Origin: M30B19 sp041741535
Lineage (GTDB): Bacteria; Planctomycetota; Planctomycetia; Pirellulales; Pirellulaceae
Reading direction: 5' to 3'
Length of the DNA stretch: 64,000 bases
Assembly: GCA_041741535.1 (NCBI GenBank)
Contig: JBGSJV010000015.1
Span: forward strand, 1 to 64,000
Shown: one piece after another, positions 1 to 8,485 of the stretch
Position numbering within the stretch: position 1 is the stretch's first letter
Layout: every line of letters starts with the position of its first letter
The notes under the pieces: generated by a model
What the model was told of the DNA's origin: nothing
The model's database searches: none
Seen by the model: the letters and a program-made list of their open reading frames with translations, nothing else
Program-made: the position numbers and the translations under genes

Positions 1-600
1 CCTACCCAAATTGCTCAAACAAACAAAAAAGGAAACCGATCACGATGTCTAAAAACTAAATCAATAACATGATTTTCGAAAAACTCTTTCGAAAATCGTA
101 CCGATCATCCAGTCACACCCTTTTTCAGCACCCTGCTAGGCCCCCGGTAGGATCGAACCAAGAACCAGCTTCCATTGAGCTGGATTTTAACACGACTTGT
201 TTTCACGGCCGAATTTCCCAGAGCCGATGCTATCGGGAGGGGAAGCCCACTCCCGCAAAGTTAGGTCCGGTTAGCTGCCACTGACGTACCGGCTTTAGAC
301 GGTTTTTGCCCAATAACGCCCAATTAAGGCGTGGAAGGGTTCAAGGCGATGGCTGGCAATTGGCGCCAGTCACGGCTTGTGCGAGTCACGGGCCTGGGCA
401 GCGTCCTGCCGGTTGAATTCCATGGCTGCGGATTGTTGAACATGCGACAACCCCTACAACCAGCAACCGTTGATTCTTCCTGTGCGACGATTTGCACCCC
501 TGGTTTTTAGTGAAAGAGTTGAATCATCCTTATTGGGGTGTAGAATATCGGGGCTTGTTCGGGGCCCCCGCCTAAAACCGTTTCTTGGAGTCCGTTGCTC
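1..600. other. gene-free left edge with several hairpins
   Basis: No convincing gene lies here. What can be seen are hairpins: perfect 11-bp arms at 71-81 and 87-97 with a 5-nt loop, a 6-bp stem with a 7-nt loop at 165-183, and on the plus strand a GGGAG/CTCCC stem near 235-255 followed by CCGGT/ACCGG arms near 266-294. The block from about 190 to 300 sits roughly 300 nt upstream of the one-haem protein and could be a structured leader or a small RNA. I tested SRP RNA, tmRNA, tRNA and c-di-GMP riboswitch patterns by eye and none fits well. Confidence 0.4.
71..97. repeat. perfect inverted repeat, 11-bp arms
   Basis: The arms GATTTTCGAAA (71-81) and TTTCGAAAATC (87-97) are perfectly complementary around a 5-nt loop. 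The element is A/T-rich with no T tract after it. It could be a protein-binding palindrome or the terminator of a gene left of the window. Confidence 0.5.
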
Positions 601-999
601 ATGGTTCGTCGCTGTTTGTTGGTTGTTGCGTTCGGCTGGTTGAGTTTGTCGGTGACAACCGCCAGTGCTCACACCGAAATCAAGAACATGTTCGAAAAAG
701 AAAACCCACACTTGAAGGTCACTTGCAACGCTTGCCACGTCCAGGGCAAGGGCAAAGAAGTTCGCAACGAGTTTGGCGAAGCGATTCACGCAAAAGTTGC
801 CGATCAGGATTTCAGCAAGAAGTTCAAGGAAATCAAGGATAAGGCGGAGAAGAAGAAGTTCATGGACGAGACGATCCTGCCCGCCGTGAAGAAATCCATT
901 TCTGAAGTCGTGGACAAAGAATCCAATAAGGCCGGCGAGAAATGGGCCGATTTGATCAAGAACGCCACCCTTCCAGGCGTGACGCCCAAGAAAGACTGA
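601..999 (+). CDS. small secreted single-haem cytochrome c-like protein
   Basis: The predicted protein has 132 residues. Residues 1-23 form a signal peptide (MVRRCLLVV..., cleavage expected after TTASA). The mature part has one haem-attachment motif, CNACH, near residues 42-46, followed by a highly charged, lysine-rich helical region with no clear second domain. The export signal and the motif suggest a periplasmic mono-haem electron carrier. The ATG at 601 is preferred because GGAG at 587-590 lies 10 nt upstream; a TTG at 595 would sit only 4 nt from it. No distal Met ligand can be assigned with confidence, so electron transfer is inference. A strong hairpin follows the stop. Confidence 0.75.
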   Translation: MVRRCLLVVAFGWLSLSVTTASAHTEIKNMFEKENPHLKVTCNACHVQGKGKEVRNEFGEAIHAKVADQDFSKKFKEIKDKAEKKKFMDETILPAVKKSISEVVDKESNKAGEKWADLIKNATLPGVTPKKD

Positions 1000-1011
1000 T
1001 CAGCATGGTCC

Positions 1012-1041
1012 GACGGATCGGTCAGATTCGACCGATCCGTC
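1012..1041. terminator. bidirectional terminator hairpin
   Basis: Perfect 12-bp arms (GACGGATCGGTC at 1012-1023, GACCGATCCGTC at 1030-1041) with a 6-nt loop lie between two convergent genes. There is no long T run, so the strength of termination is uncertain. Confidence 0.65.
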
Positions 1042-1058
1042 AGTTTCGACCGATCTTG

Positions 1059-1388
1059 TCACCGCATCTGCGCTCGAGCTTTGGCGGCTTCGGCGCGGTG
1101 GATATACGCTTGATCCCGAGTTCCCTCGAAGGCACGTTGATACGTGACACTCATCGCGACATGATTGAACGGGTCGTTGGGTTCTAGTTCGACCGCTTTT
1201 TCGCCATGGGCCACAGACTTCTCAAAGTCTTGCAGATTGTAATAGACGACGGCTAACGCCAAATGGGCGCGCACGAAGTTCGGGTCTTTGCGCAAAATCG
1301 CTTCGTATTTTTCAGCTGCTTCGGCATGTTTCTTTTCCGATCGCAGCTGTTCGCCTTCATTTTCCCAAGTCAAAATCTCTCGGTCCAT
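1059..1388 (-). CDS. small TPR-repeat protein
   Basis: The protein has 109 residues and no signal peptide. Two consecutive tetratricopeptide repeats can be read: one around AEAAEKYEAILRKDP and the next around FEKSVAHGEKAVELEPND, with the usual Ala/Tyr/Pro spacing, followed by a third helical hairpin. Such proteins act as protein-protein adaptors, and no partner can be named. The ATG at 1388 is chosen because AAGGAA lies 7 nt upstream; an in-frame start at 1406 has no ribosome site. It follows the oxidoreductase gene on the same strand after 33 bp, so the two are probably co-transcribed and end at the hairpin 1012-1041. Confidence 0.8.
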   Translation of the reverse strand: MDREILTWENEGEQLRSEKKHAEAAEKYEAILRKDPNFVRAHLALAVVYYNLQDFEKSVAHGEKAVELEPNDPFNHVAMSVTYQRAFEGTRDQAYIHRAEAAKARAQMR

Positions 1389-1421
1389 TGTAGTATTCCT
1401 TGGCAATCTTATCTGGGTCTA

Positions 1422-2453
1422 TCAAATCGAGGGCAGTTCGATCACGCACCGCCCGCTATGTCGATTTTCGATCAACGCGAACACTCGGTCGGGGACCTCA
1501 TCCAACCCAATAATTTCCAACTCCTGCAGCATTTGTTGGGGCAGCCAATCGCTGGCCAAGGTTTGCCACATCGCGGTTTTTTCGGACGGTGAGTACCGAG
1601 TACAATCGATACCGTACAGGATCACGCCCCGCAAGATAAAGGGGTAGACCGACAAATTCAAATCCGTACCGCCCGCCATTCCGCACGCCGCCACACACCC
1701 AGCGTCGGCTGTCGAACGAATCAGTGTTTGGAGTCCCGTGCTGCCGACCGTGTCGATGCCACCGGCCCACCGCATCGATAGCAGGGACCTGGTTGTGGTG
1801 TCCTCAAAGTCCGCTCGCAGCAGGACCGACGTCGCTCCCAAATCCAATAGTCGAGCTTCTTGCGAAGGCTTGCCGGTTACCGCGGTCACTCGTTGACCAA
1901 GTCGTTTGCTCAAAATCTCGATGGCAAACGAGCCCACCCCGCCCGACGCGCCGGTCACCAACAAAGGAAATTCGCGGTTCAAACTCCCATGATCGAGCAA
2001 GGCGCGGACGGACCAAGCCGCCGTAATGCCCGCCGTTCCTAACCCGCAAGCCTGAGCAGGCGTTAGCCCAGGCGGGATCGGCAAGAGCCACTCGCTTGGA
2101 ACCCATGCCATTTGCCGCCAGCCTCCATCTTGAGTCGTGCCAAACGCTTCGTCGCTGATCATCACCGAAGTCCCCTCGCTCCACCGCGAGGATTTCGAGG
2201 CCCAGATCGTGCCCGCGGCATCAATCCCAGGCACCAACGGGAGTTTCCTTGCCACACCAGGATGAGCGACAGCAGCCAAAGCATCTTTGTAGTTGATCGA
2301 CGAATGGGAAATCGCAACCAAAACATGTCCGTCAGGGACGTCGTCCCGACCAGGGACTGGCAATTCGTGTACGCGTTGCTGGACAATTGCGTCAGGCTCG
2401 GTGCGATCCGTGTTGACTTCAAAACAAACCGATACGTGGGGAATTTGACTCAT
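1422..2453 (-). CDS. zinc-free MDR oxidoreductase, YhdH/AcuI (acrylyl-CoA reductase-like) family
   Basis: The protein has 343 residues, the usual length for YhdH/AcuI quinone oxidoreductases. An N-terminal GroES-like domain includes SSINYKDALA and the substrate-side LVPGIDAAGTI. A Rossmann domain follows with the NADPH-binding segment TGASGGVGSFAIEIL. No structural or catalytic zinc cysteine cluster is visible, as expected for this branch. Known members reduce acrylyl-CoA or related enoyl compounds with NADPH in the cytosol; the substrate here is not proven. The ATG at 2453 is preferred over a TTG 12 nt upstream, although no strong ribosome site is seen. It leads a two-gene unit with the TPR protein. 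Confidence 0.85.
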   Translation of the reverse strand: MSQIPHVSVCFEVNTDRTEPDAIVQQRVHELPVPGRDDVPDGHVLVAISHSSINYKDALAAVAHPGVARKLPLVPGIDAAGTIWASKSSRWSEGTSVMISDEAFGTTQDGGWRQMAWVPSEWLLPIPPGLTPAQACGLGTAGITAAWSVRALLDHGSLNREFPLLVTGASGGVGSFAIEILSKRLGQRVTAVTGKPSQEARLLDLGATSVLLRADFEDTTTRSLLSMRWAGGIDTVGSTGLQTLIRSTADAGCVAACGMAGGTDLNLSVYPFILRGVILYGIDCTRYSPSEKTAMWQTLASDWLPQQMLQELEIIGLDEVPDRVFALIENRHSGRCVIELPSI

Positions 2454-2640
2454 GCGACGTTGCAAATGTTTCTAAAACTTCCGAGCGAATAAACTTCATC
2501 GATTTCGACGGTAGCCAAGCTCGCCAGAGCGTGGACGTGTAATGAACCAGCTATCACGGGCAAATGATAGCAACGAATAGAAAGATAACAGAGTTTCTGC
2601 TACGATTCGATGGTGGCAGAAGTTTCCAAGGACTGAAGAG

Positions 2641-5600
2641 ATGCGACCGATTCCACGAGCCTATGACCGACGAATGCAACTGACATTTGTCGCCACGTTT
2701 ATCTGCCTTTCATTTTTCTTGCCCGATATGGTGATGGCGAAATGGCAAGTGCTGCAGCGTCCGCGTTTGTTGGATCGTTTGCGGCAGCAACAACCACCGC
2801 AGGACGGTCCGGGCCAAACACAAGAAGGACGTCCTCGCTTGCTGCAACCGGGTGGACTGCTTGGCGATCGCCCGAACTCGGATCAACCACTTGGGGATCG
2901 TTTGTCGAACTTGGTCGATGCGGTTGAAAAACGCATTGAAATGGGACAGCGAATCGCGGGGATGTTTGGTGGAGCTCCTTCCGCCCAAGTGGTTTCTGCG
3001 GAGGCGGTCATTGGCCAGACGTACAATGTTGGTCACGTGGTTTACCGTTTGACTCCGGAAGACTCGTTGCGCTGGCAGGCCCGCGCGATCTTTGTTAGCG
3101 ACCCGGAAAATCGCGTGTTGTACCCGAGCATCATGCCGACATTTTTGCAACGACTTGGTAGCCAGTTCACAGACAAGCCGACCGACCCACCGCAAGATAT
3201 CGATATTTGGTTTGTCTTTGTCGGTCGCCAACCGATCCATCTGACGATCCACGCGGCGCAAGATCATCGACTGACGATTGAACCGGCCAACGTGGGACGA
3301 GTGCGTCAGAATTCGATGATGCAGACATGGTGGCGTCAATTCGAATTGATGCTGAAAGAACAAGTGTCTGCCAGCGATTACCCGCCCCTCGCGCAGGCCT
3401 ACTTGGAAACGATGATTCAACAACGCATGGGGTTGGCCGACAGCGGCATCTTGCCTCCGAAAACCGAGTCCAAGATCAATCCCCTGACCGAGACTTGGAA
3501 CCTGCTTACCTCAGCGGAATCACTGCAAGTTGACAATCTGAAAGCGATGATGCGAGATCGCTCGTTACAGCTCGAACCAACCAATCAACCGTTACCCGCC
3601 AATATCGCTTGGCAACCGCACCAGTTCACTCAGATCGATCCTGCCGTCGCGATCGAACCAATCGCCATGTGTGTTCCGCGCGAATGTTTTTACTTGCGGT
3701 TTGGCAATTGGGCGAATCAAGTTTGGCTCAAGCAGCTGCTCGATGAACATGGTGGCGATTTGGGGCGAATGGTTCGGCTGCGTGGCTACCAGTCTTTGGT
3801 CGGCGATCTATTTCGCGACCAATTGGCCATGGAGTCCAGTCAGTTGGATGACTTATTGGGTGGCACCTTGATTCAAGATGTGGCCGTGATTGGCTTGGAT
3901 ACCTTTTTGTCGGAAGGTGCAGCGGCGGGGTTGGTTTTGCATTCTCGCAATGGTTTGCTGTTGTCCAGTTTGGCTGGGAAACGCCGCGATTACGCGGCTA
4001 AAAATGCGAACTGGGGCGTCACGCTCAACGAGATTCCCATTGGCGACGCCACGGCAACGATTCTTCAATCACCCGACGGTCGAGTCCGTTCGATCTTGGT
4101 GAGTGCGGGCGACTTCCATCTCGTGACAACATCCTACGCCTTGGCTCAGCGATTTTTGCAATCAGCAGCGGGCCAAGACTCGTTGGGGCAATCGGCCGAA
4201 TTCCGCCAAGCGAGAACTCAGATGCCTTTGACTCGGGACGATACGATCTTTGCGTATCTCTCGACCGCTTTTCTGGAGAACCTGTTGTCGCCGCAATACC
4301 AAATCGAACTACGGCGCCGGCAACGCAGCATCACGGAAATTCAAATGCTGCAAATGGCGACGTGGTCAGCCGCTGCCCATCAAGCACCCGTGCCGGGCGG
4401 CTTTGCCGATTGGGAGCAAGTTCCGTTAGAACAACGGATTCAGGCTCTCAAAGAATCTGGTTTTTTGCCTAACAACTTCAACCGCCGAGCGGATGCTTCG
4501 CAAGTTGGGTTATTGGCCGTTCCCAAAATGAACTCGACCGAGGTAGCACCGGGCGAAATCGGCAAACCGGACGCGCCGGATTCGATTGCTCCCGATGCCG
4601 TTTCCAGAGAAGAAAGCAGCGACAACTTGTTGAACTCGGTCGTTGGCAACTTTTTCGGAACTCGTCGCATCGACAATGCCAACGATGGGTCCGCGGTCCA
4701 ACCGGCCAGTGGTGCGGCAGAAACCGGTGACACACAACCCAACGAGGCCACACCAACTCGCAAAAACCAACCCTCGGCAGCCGGAATCGCGCCTCCCAAA
4801 GTACTGTGGCAAGAACTACCTGTCGGTGAATTCTTGTATGGCGACACGTTGCGCGGCGTGCGCGGATGGATGATTCCGGTCGCCGACATGCAAGTCGAGC
4901 GTGTGACGGCTGAAGAAAGCCTCTGGTACCAAGACCGAGCAAAATACTTCGAAGCCGAATGGCGGCAGACCGATCCAATGATGATTGGTGTCAAACGATT
5001 TGCCATGGAAGACTCGCGCGAACGAGTGGTCTTCGATGCTCGTGTGGCTCCATTCGCCAGCCAGCGATACGGATGGTTGATGGATCGGATTGGTCCGCCA
5101 CTGACGGTTCGCCCAGCCCCCAATCCCGACGATGTGATCCGTTTGGAGTTGAGCATGGCAGCATCGTCATTCTTGCAGAACATTCCGGCTCATCAGCTTT
5201 TTGCGGCGGTACAGCGTGATGCTCAACAATTGCAGAACCTGGACCCTTCCGAATGGTGGACCTCACTCAAACTGTTGCAATCAACGCCAGGATACATCGC
5301 GACATGGCCTGCTTCGGGCTTGCTCGATATGTTCCCGATGTTGGCCAGCAAACCGGACGAGCAAGGATTTACGCGGTCGCCGGCATTGGGGATTTGGCGT
5401 CTCCAACAGGAAGGCTTTAGCGCGGTGGCTGCCGATCGCGAGCGATTGGAGCGACTCAAACCTCATTTACAAATGGTGGAATCCGAGACGCCGGCTCAAG
5501 CGCGGTTGGAGATAGGCGATTTGGCTCAATCGCAATTGGAAGCTTGGGTCAACACCTTGTGGCGTCAACGATCGTGGCAAGCTTCGTTGGCCAACACTCG

Positions 5601-6102
5601 ACTGCTGCATCTCTTGATGCAACACTTTCACTTGGAGCCCGGAACTGCCAAACAACGAGCCCAATCGTTGCTGAACGCGGAGCTAGTTTGCTCGCTCGAT
5701 GGAAACTACTTGTTGTGGGGGCCTCAAGGACCCGTTGGCGATATCGCACCCGAAGCCTCGTGGACAGCGTCAGTTTCACCGGATCCCGCGGATGAATCAC
5801 GCAACTTCGAAGCTTTGCCGGCACTTCCACCACCGCCTCCGCAACCGGACCCCGGCGTTGGCCTGCATCCGTTTTCCTATTATTGGATTAGCGATCGCTG
5901 GCCAGCCGACAGTCGCGTGGCTGCCCAAGCTTGGGGTGAAGAAACCTCGCCGCTGCTCAGTTGGTTCCGCGGTGCCATGATTGAAGTGAACCAAGAAGAA
6001 TCGAAGTTCTTGCTGCACGGCTATTTGGATATCAACCGCCGTGAGAAAGACACCGCGGCGTTGCCCAGCTTCAACATGTTTCCGGGATTTTCCTGGAAGT
6101 AG
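2641..6102 (+). CDS. very large secreted planctomycete protein of unknown function
   Basis: The protein has 1153 residues. After a short basic leader, residues 12-33 form a hydrophobic signal sequence ending in DMVMA. Residues 40-75 are rich in Gln, Pro and Arg. The rest is a soluble mix of helix and strand with no recognisable catalytic motif. A disordered linker rich in Asn, Glu and Ala separates two halves near residues 640-720, and a polyproline stretch lies near the C-terminus. The middle section (LLSSLAGKRRDYAAKN, then LVTTSYALAQRFLQSA) reads like the repeated 'holds-back-a-value, is it shown' layout of DUF3352-type planctomycete proteins, a weak resemblance. AAGGACTGAAGAG precedes the chosen ATG. 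It stands alone, with a hairpin downstream. Confidence 0.8.
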   Translation: MRPIPRAYDRRMQLTFVATFICLSFFLPDMVMAKWQVLQRPRLLDRLRQQQPPQDGPGQTQEGRPRLLQPGGLLGDRPNSDQPLGDRLSNLVDAVEKRIEMGQRIAGMFGGAPSAQVVSAEAVIGQTYNVGHVVYRLTPEDSLRWQARAIFVSDPENRVLYPSIMPTFLQRLGSQFTDKPTDPPQDIDIWFVFVGRQPIHLTIHAAQDHRLTIEPANVGRVRQNSMMQTWWRQFELMLKEQVSASDYPPLAQAYLETMIQQRMGLADSGILPPKTESKINPLTETWNLLTSAESLQVDNLKAMMRDRSLQLEPTNQPLPANIAWQPHQFTQIDPAVAIEPIAMCVPRECFYLRFGNWANQVWLKQLLDEHGGDLGRMVRLRGYQSLVGDLFRDQLAMESSQLDDLLGGTLIQDVAVIGLDTFLSEGAAAGLVLHSRNGLLLSSLAGKRRDYAAKNANWGVTLNEIPIGDATATILQSPDGRVRSILVSAGDFHLVTTSYALAQRFLQSAAGQDSLGQSAEFRQARTQMPLTRDDTIFAYLSTAFLENLLSPQYQIELRRRQRSITEIQMLQMATWSAAAHQAPVPGGFADWEQVPLEQRIQALKESGFLPNNFNRRADASQVGLLAVPKMNSTEVAPGEIGKPDAPDSIAPDAVSREESSDNLLNSVVGNFFGTRRIDNANDGSAVQPASGAAETGDTQPNEATPTRKNQPSAAGIAPPKVLWQELPVGEFLYGDTLRGVRGWMIPVADMQVERVTAEESLWYQDRAKYFEAEWRQTDPMMIGVKRFAMEDSRERVVFDARVAPFASQRYGWLMDRIGPPLTVRPAPNPDDVIRLELSMAASSFLQNIPAHQLFAAVQRDAQQLQNLDPSEWWTSLKLLQSTPGYIATWPASGLLDMFPMLASKPDEQGFTRSPALGIWRLQQEGFSAVAADRERLERLKPHLQMVESETPAQARLEIGDLAQSQLEAWVNTLWRQRSWQASLANTRLLHLLMQHFHLEPGTAKQRAQSLLNAELVCSLDGNYLLWGPQGPVGDIAPEASWTASVSPDPADESRNFEALPALPPPPPQPDPGVGLHPFSYYWISDRWPADSRVAAQAWGEETSPLLSWFRGAMIEVNQEESKFLLHGYLDINRREKDTAALPSFNMFPGFSWK

Positions 6103-6123
6103 CCGCTTCGCCGCACGTAACGA

Positions 6124-6186
6124 CGTTCGCCAGAGCGTGGACGGCGGCATGTATTTGACTACAGGTTCTCCACGTTCTGGTGAACG
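6124..6186. terminator. long inverted repeat after the large secreted protein
   Basis: The 17-nt arms 6124-6140 and 6170-6186 pair throughout, with two G-U pairs and a 29-nt loop. The arm core CGCCAGAGCGTGGACG also occurs at 2521-2537 in front of the same gene, so this may be a dispersed element. It has no T tract. It could terminate the upstream gene or act as a transcript stabiliser. Confidence 0.4.
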
Positions 6187-6213
6187 TGGTTTCGAACTCT
6201 TGAAAGATACGGA

Positions 6214-7002
6214 ATGCAACTACCCCAGTCCCTGTTGAATGACGTGATCGAGTTGGCTCGTGAAGCCGGCCGTTTCCTCTTGGCTCGTCGGGCGAGCATC
6301 ACGATCGCGGAAAAAGGCGGCGCGCACAATCTGGTGACGCAGGCGGATTTCGAATGCGAGCAATTGGTTTGCGACCGTTTGGCACAACTGTTACCGAATT
6401 CGCAGTTCTTGCGCGAAGAAGGTGGAGCCGCGGGAGATCCCTCGTCGTCGGCACTGTGGGTCATCGATCCGCTGGATGGCACAAACAACTACGTTCATGG
6501 CATCCCCCAGTTTTGTGTGTCGATTGGCTTGGCATGGAACGGTGAACTGGAATTGGGTGTCGTGTACGATCCGAATCGAGACGAGTTGTTTGCAGCTCAA
6601 CGCGGCTGCGGAGCCTTCTTGAACGGACAACCGATTGAGGTTTCGGATCGACCGGACTTGCAGCATAGTGTGATCGGAACCGGCTTTTATTACGACCGAG
6701 GCGATCTGGTCAAACGGACCTTGGCCGCGATTGGTCGCTTGTTTGACGAACCGATTCGTGGCGTTCGTCGTTTTGGCAGTGCGGCTTTGGATTTGTGCTG
6801 GGTTGCCTGTGGCCGGTACGATGGTTACTTCGAATACCGCTTGGGACCGTGGGACTACGCGGCCGGTGCGGTGATCGTGCGCGAAGCGGGCGGACAATGC
6901 AGTGATCGCGATGGCAAGGCACTCGAAGTCCTCAGCGGCAATGTCATCGCCTCGAGCCCACAGATTCACACAGATCTCGTCCGAGTCGTCCGATGGCAAT
7001 AG
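6214..7002 (+). CDS. inositol-1-monophosphatase family phosphatase (SuhB/HisN-like)
   Basis: The protein has 262 residues, typical for the family. All metal-site motifs are present: NLVTQADFECEQ, the acidic pair EEGG, the signature WVIDPLDGTNNYVHGIP, and the C-terminal WDYAAGAVIVREAGG. These bind two to three Mg2+ ions and hydrolyse sugar or inositol monophosphates. Family members include inositol phosphatase, histidinol-phosphatase and 3'-phosphoadenosine phosphatase; sequence alone does not separate them, and no histidine or sulfur genes are nearby. It is cytosolic. The gene starts 111 bp after the large secreted protein and may or may not share its transcript. Confidence 0.9.
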   Translation: MQLPQSLLNDVIELAREAGRFLLARRASITIAEKGGAHNLVTQADFECEQLVCDRLAQLLPNSQFLREEGGAAGDPSSSALWVIDPLDGTNNYVHGIPQFCVSIGLAWNGELELGVVYDPNRDELFAAQRGCGAFLNGQPIEVSDRPDLQHSVIGTGFYYDRGDLVKRTLAAIGRLFDEPIRGVRRFGSAALDLCWVACGRYDGYFEYRLGPWDYAAGAVIVREAGGQCSDRDGKALEVLSGNVIASSPQIHTDLVRVVRWQ

Positions 7003-7013
7003 CCAGTCACAGG

Positions 7014-7077
7014 CCCAGTGCAATTCTCAGCGGAGGCAAGACAAACGCCCGGTGCAATTCTCATCGGAGGCAAGACA
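7014..7077. repeat. two tandem copies of a 30-bp repeat
   Basis: Copies at 7014-7043 and 7048-7077 share the core GTGCAATTCTC and GGAGGCAAGACA and differ at two positions. The period is 34 bp. They lie directly after the phosphatase gene and beside the GC-rich dispersed repeat at 7084-7175. Confidence 0.75.
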
Positions 7078-7083
7078 CAGGAC

Positions 7084-7175
7084 TGGAAGGCCGACAGATC
7101 CTCTGCCGGGGTCGCTAGGCCCCGGGTTGAGATGGCAGCGCAACAAAAAGGCCCAACGGGCCGACACAAGTAAGA
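7084..7175. repeat. dispersed GC-rich repeat, copy 1
   Basis: This element carries the blocks CTCTGCCGGGGTCGCTAGGC and CCCGGGTTG, then AAAGGCCCAACGGGCCGACA. The same blocks occur twice at 62475-62662. Inside, CCGGGG and CCCCGG arms make a hairpin, and GGCCC/GGGCC a second one. The stretch 7003-7393 otherwise holds no gene. Confidence 0.8.
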
Positions 7176-7303
7176 GTGACGATAAAGAACAAGTACAAAA
7201 ACTTTATTAGCCCTCCAACTCTTCTGAGCTGTGTGGCCACCATCATAGGCACCAGCCCTCCCAACGAACCACCTAAACCACGGGATCACCTTTTCCAGAG
7301 TAC

Positions 7304-7343
7304 CAAAAAACAAGAGACGCCGACCTTTGTTCAAGGCGGCGTC
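7304..7343 (-). terminator. intrinsic terminator of the two-domain secreted protein
   Basis: Arms at 7316-7327 and 7333-7343 pair as an 11-bp stem with one bulged base. On the minus strand the run of A at 7304-7309 becomes six Ts just after the stem. It lies about 50 bp past the stop of the minus-strand gene. Confidence 0.8.
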
Positions 7344-7393
7344 TTGCTTGGTGGTTCCTTTGGTCGATCGCGTTGCATCAACTCTTGCATCGC

Positions 7394-8359
7394 TTAGTAG
7401 CCATAGTCTTCCTCGATTTGGCGTATCTGGCCTTGGCCAGGGGTTTGAGACAGGATCGCAATGATCCCTTCTTCTTCGCTATAGTCCAGGATCAAGACAT
7501 TGCCTTCGACTTTGAAGGGGATGTAAGTCGATTGTTCATCGGATTCAAACAAGATCTTACGACCGCGCATTTTCCAAGTCCCTTGCTCCGAAATTTGGTT
7601 GTTCACACGGCCGTTGCGGATATTGATCTGGGATTGGTAGTCACCGTTAGGAAGAATTTCGACTTTGCAGTCCATTTGGAGTCCTTGCACTATTCCGGAA
7701 CCGTACCATGTCCCGACGACGGGCGCCATCGCTTCAGGTTGCGGGTTCGGATTCGGGACATTGGGACCTCGGCCCGGAATCTTGGGATCACCGGACGGGC
7801 CGCTTTCTGGGCGTCCATTTGGACCAACCGGCCCAGAGTGGGGGCCAACAGGTCCGTTGCTTGGCGGAACATCCACTTGGACACGAACCAGGGTCAGGTC
7901 CGCGCCACCGGGGGCCATCCGCTTTAGGACCAGCGTATTGCCTTGTAGTTCAAATTCGTTTCGTTCGACCGAGTTATCGGCTTCCACGGTAGTGACCATT
8001 TCTCGCCCTTCCACCTTCCATCGGCCGCCAAACACGTTGGAAGTTGGTTCCGTTGGTCCGTTGGGGCCTGGAGCCACTTCGGTAACAATGCGGGCTTTGT
8101 AGGTTCCGTCCGGAAAAACCATCATTTGCAGCGTCATGTTTCCTTGGGGACCTTGGACACCACCTTGCCAAGCACCCACCATTGGCGAGACAGCCGGAGC
8201 CGACTCTTGGGTAGGCGTAACATTCGCCTCAACCGGCTTGGGGCTGTTCTTGAGGGCCGAAAGTTGGGCGGAAGCTGGGGTCGCAGCCAAAGTTGCCGCC
8301 ACTGCAGCCAGGGTCAATGTGGCGATGGACTTGCCGAAGTTATTGAAAAATCGTTTCAT
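7394..8359 (-). CDS. secreted protein with two lipocalin-like beta domains
   Basis: The protein has 321 residues with a signal peptide (residues 1-31, ending ATPASAQ). Two similar domains of about 90 residues follow. The first begins MVGAWQGGVQGPQGN and the second VVGTWYGSGIVQGLQ; both continue with a '[P]DGTY/[P]NGDY' turn, a 'G.W...GR' strand pair and a closing hydrophobic strand. The pattern suggests small lipocalin-type barrels that might bind a hydrophobic ligand. Between them lies a Gly/Pro/Asn-rich linker of roughly 45 residues with GP repeats. The true ATG at 8359 has TAGGAAC upstream; in-frame codons to 8413 are probably untranslated. It is monocistronic, closed by the terminator at 7304-7343. 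Function is unknown. Confidence 0.8.
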   Translation of the reverse strand: MKRFFNNFGKSIATLTLAAVAATLAATPASAQLSALKNSPKPVEANVTPTQESAPAVSPMVGAWQGGVQGPQGNMTLQMMVFPDGTYKARIVTEVAPGPNGPTEPTSNVFGGRWKVEGREMVTTVEADNSVERNEFELQGNTLVLKRMAPGGADLTLVRVQVDVPPSNGPVGPHSGPVGPNGRPESGPSGDPKIPGRGPNVPNPNPQPEAMAPVVGTWYGSGIVQGLQMDCKVEILPNGDYQSQINIRNGRVNNQISEQGTWKMRGRKILFESDEQSTYIPFKVEGNVLILDYSEEEGIIAILSQTPGQGQIRQIEEDYGY

Positions 8360-8485
8360 GGTCGAGTTCCTATGGTTGGTGTGGTTGGATGGGATTTGTC
8401 GGTCTGACACCAACCATACAGACGGGCAGGAACCCTGTGACAGGAAAAAAAGAGGATCACAGCTGCGAGGGGCACCGGTTCCGCA

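Noticed and set aside
136..215. tRNA on the minus strand
   Set aside because: The T-arm would have mismatches at two of five pairs and the anticodon loop lacks U33.
69..284. 71-codon frame on the plus strand
   Set aside because: No ribosome site, and the frame crosses several hairpins.
130..300. SRP RNA, tmRNA or c-di-GMP riboswitch
   Set aside because: AGGTCCGG, GGTTCGATCC and GCAAAG pieces appear, but SRP helix 8, the tmRNA acceptor pairing and the riboswitch core do not fold together.
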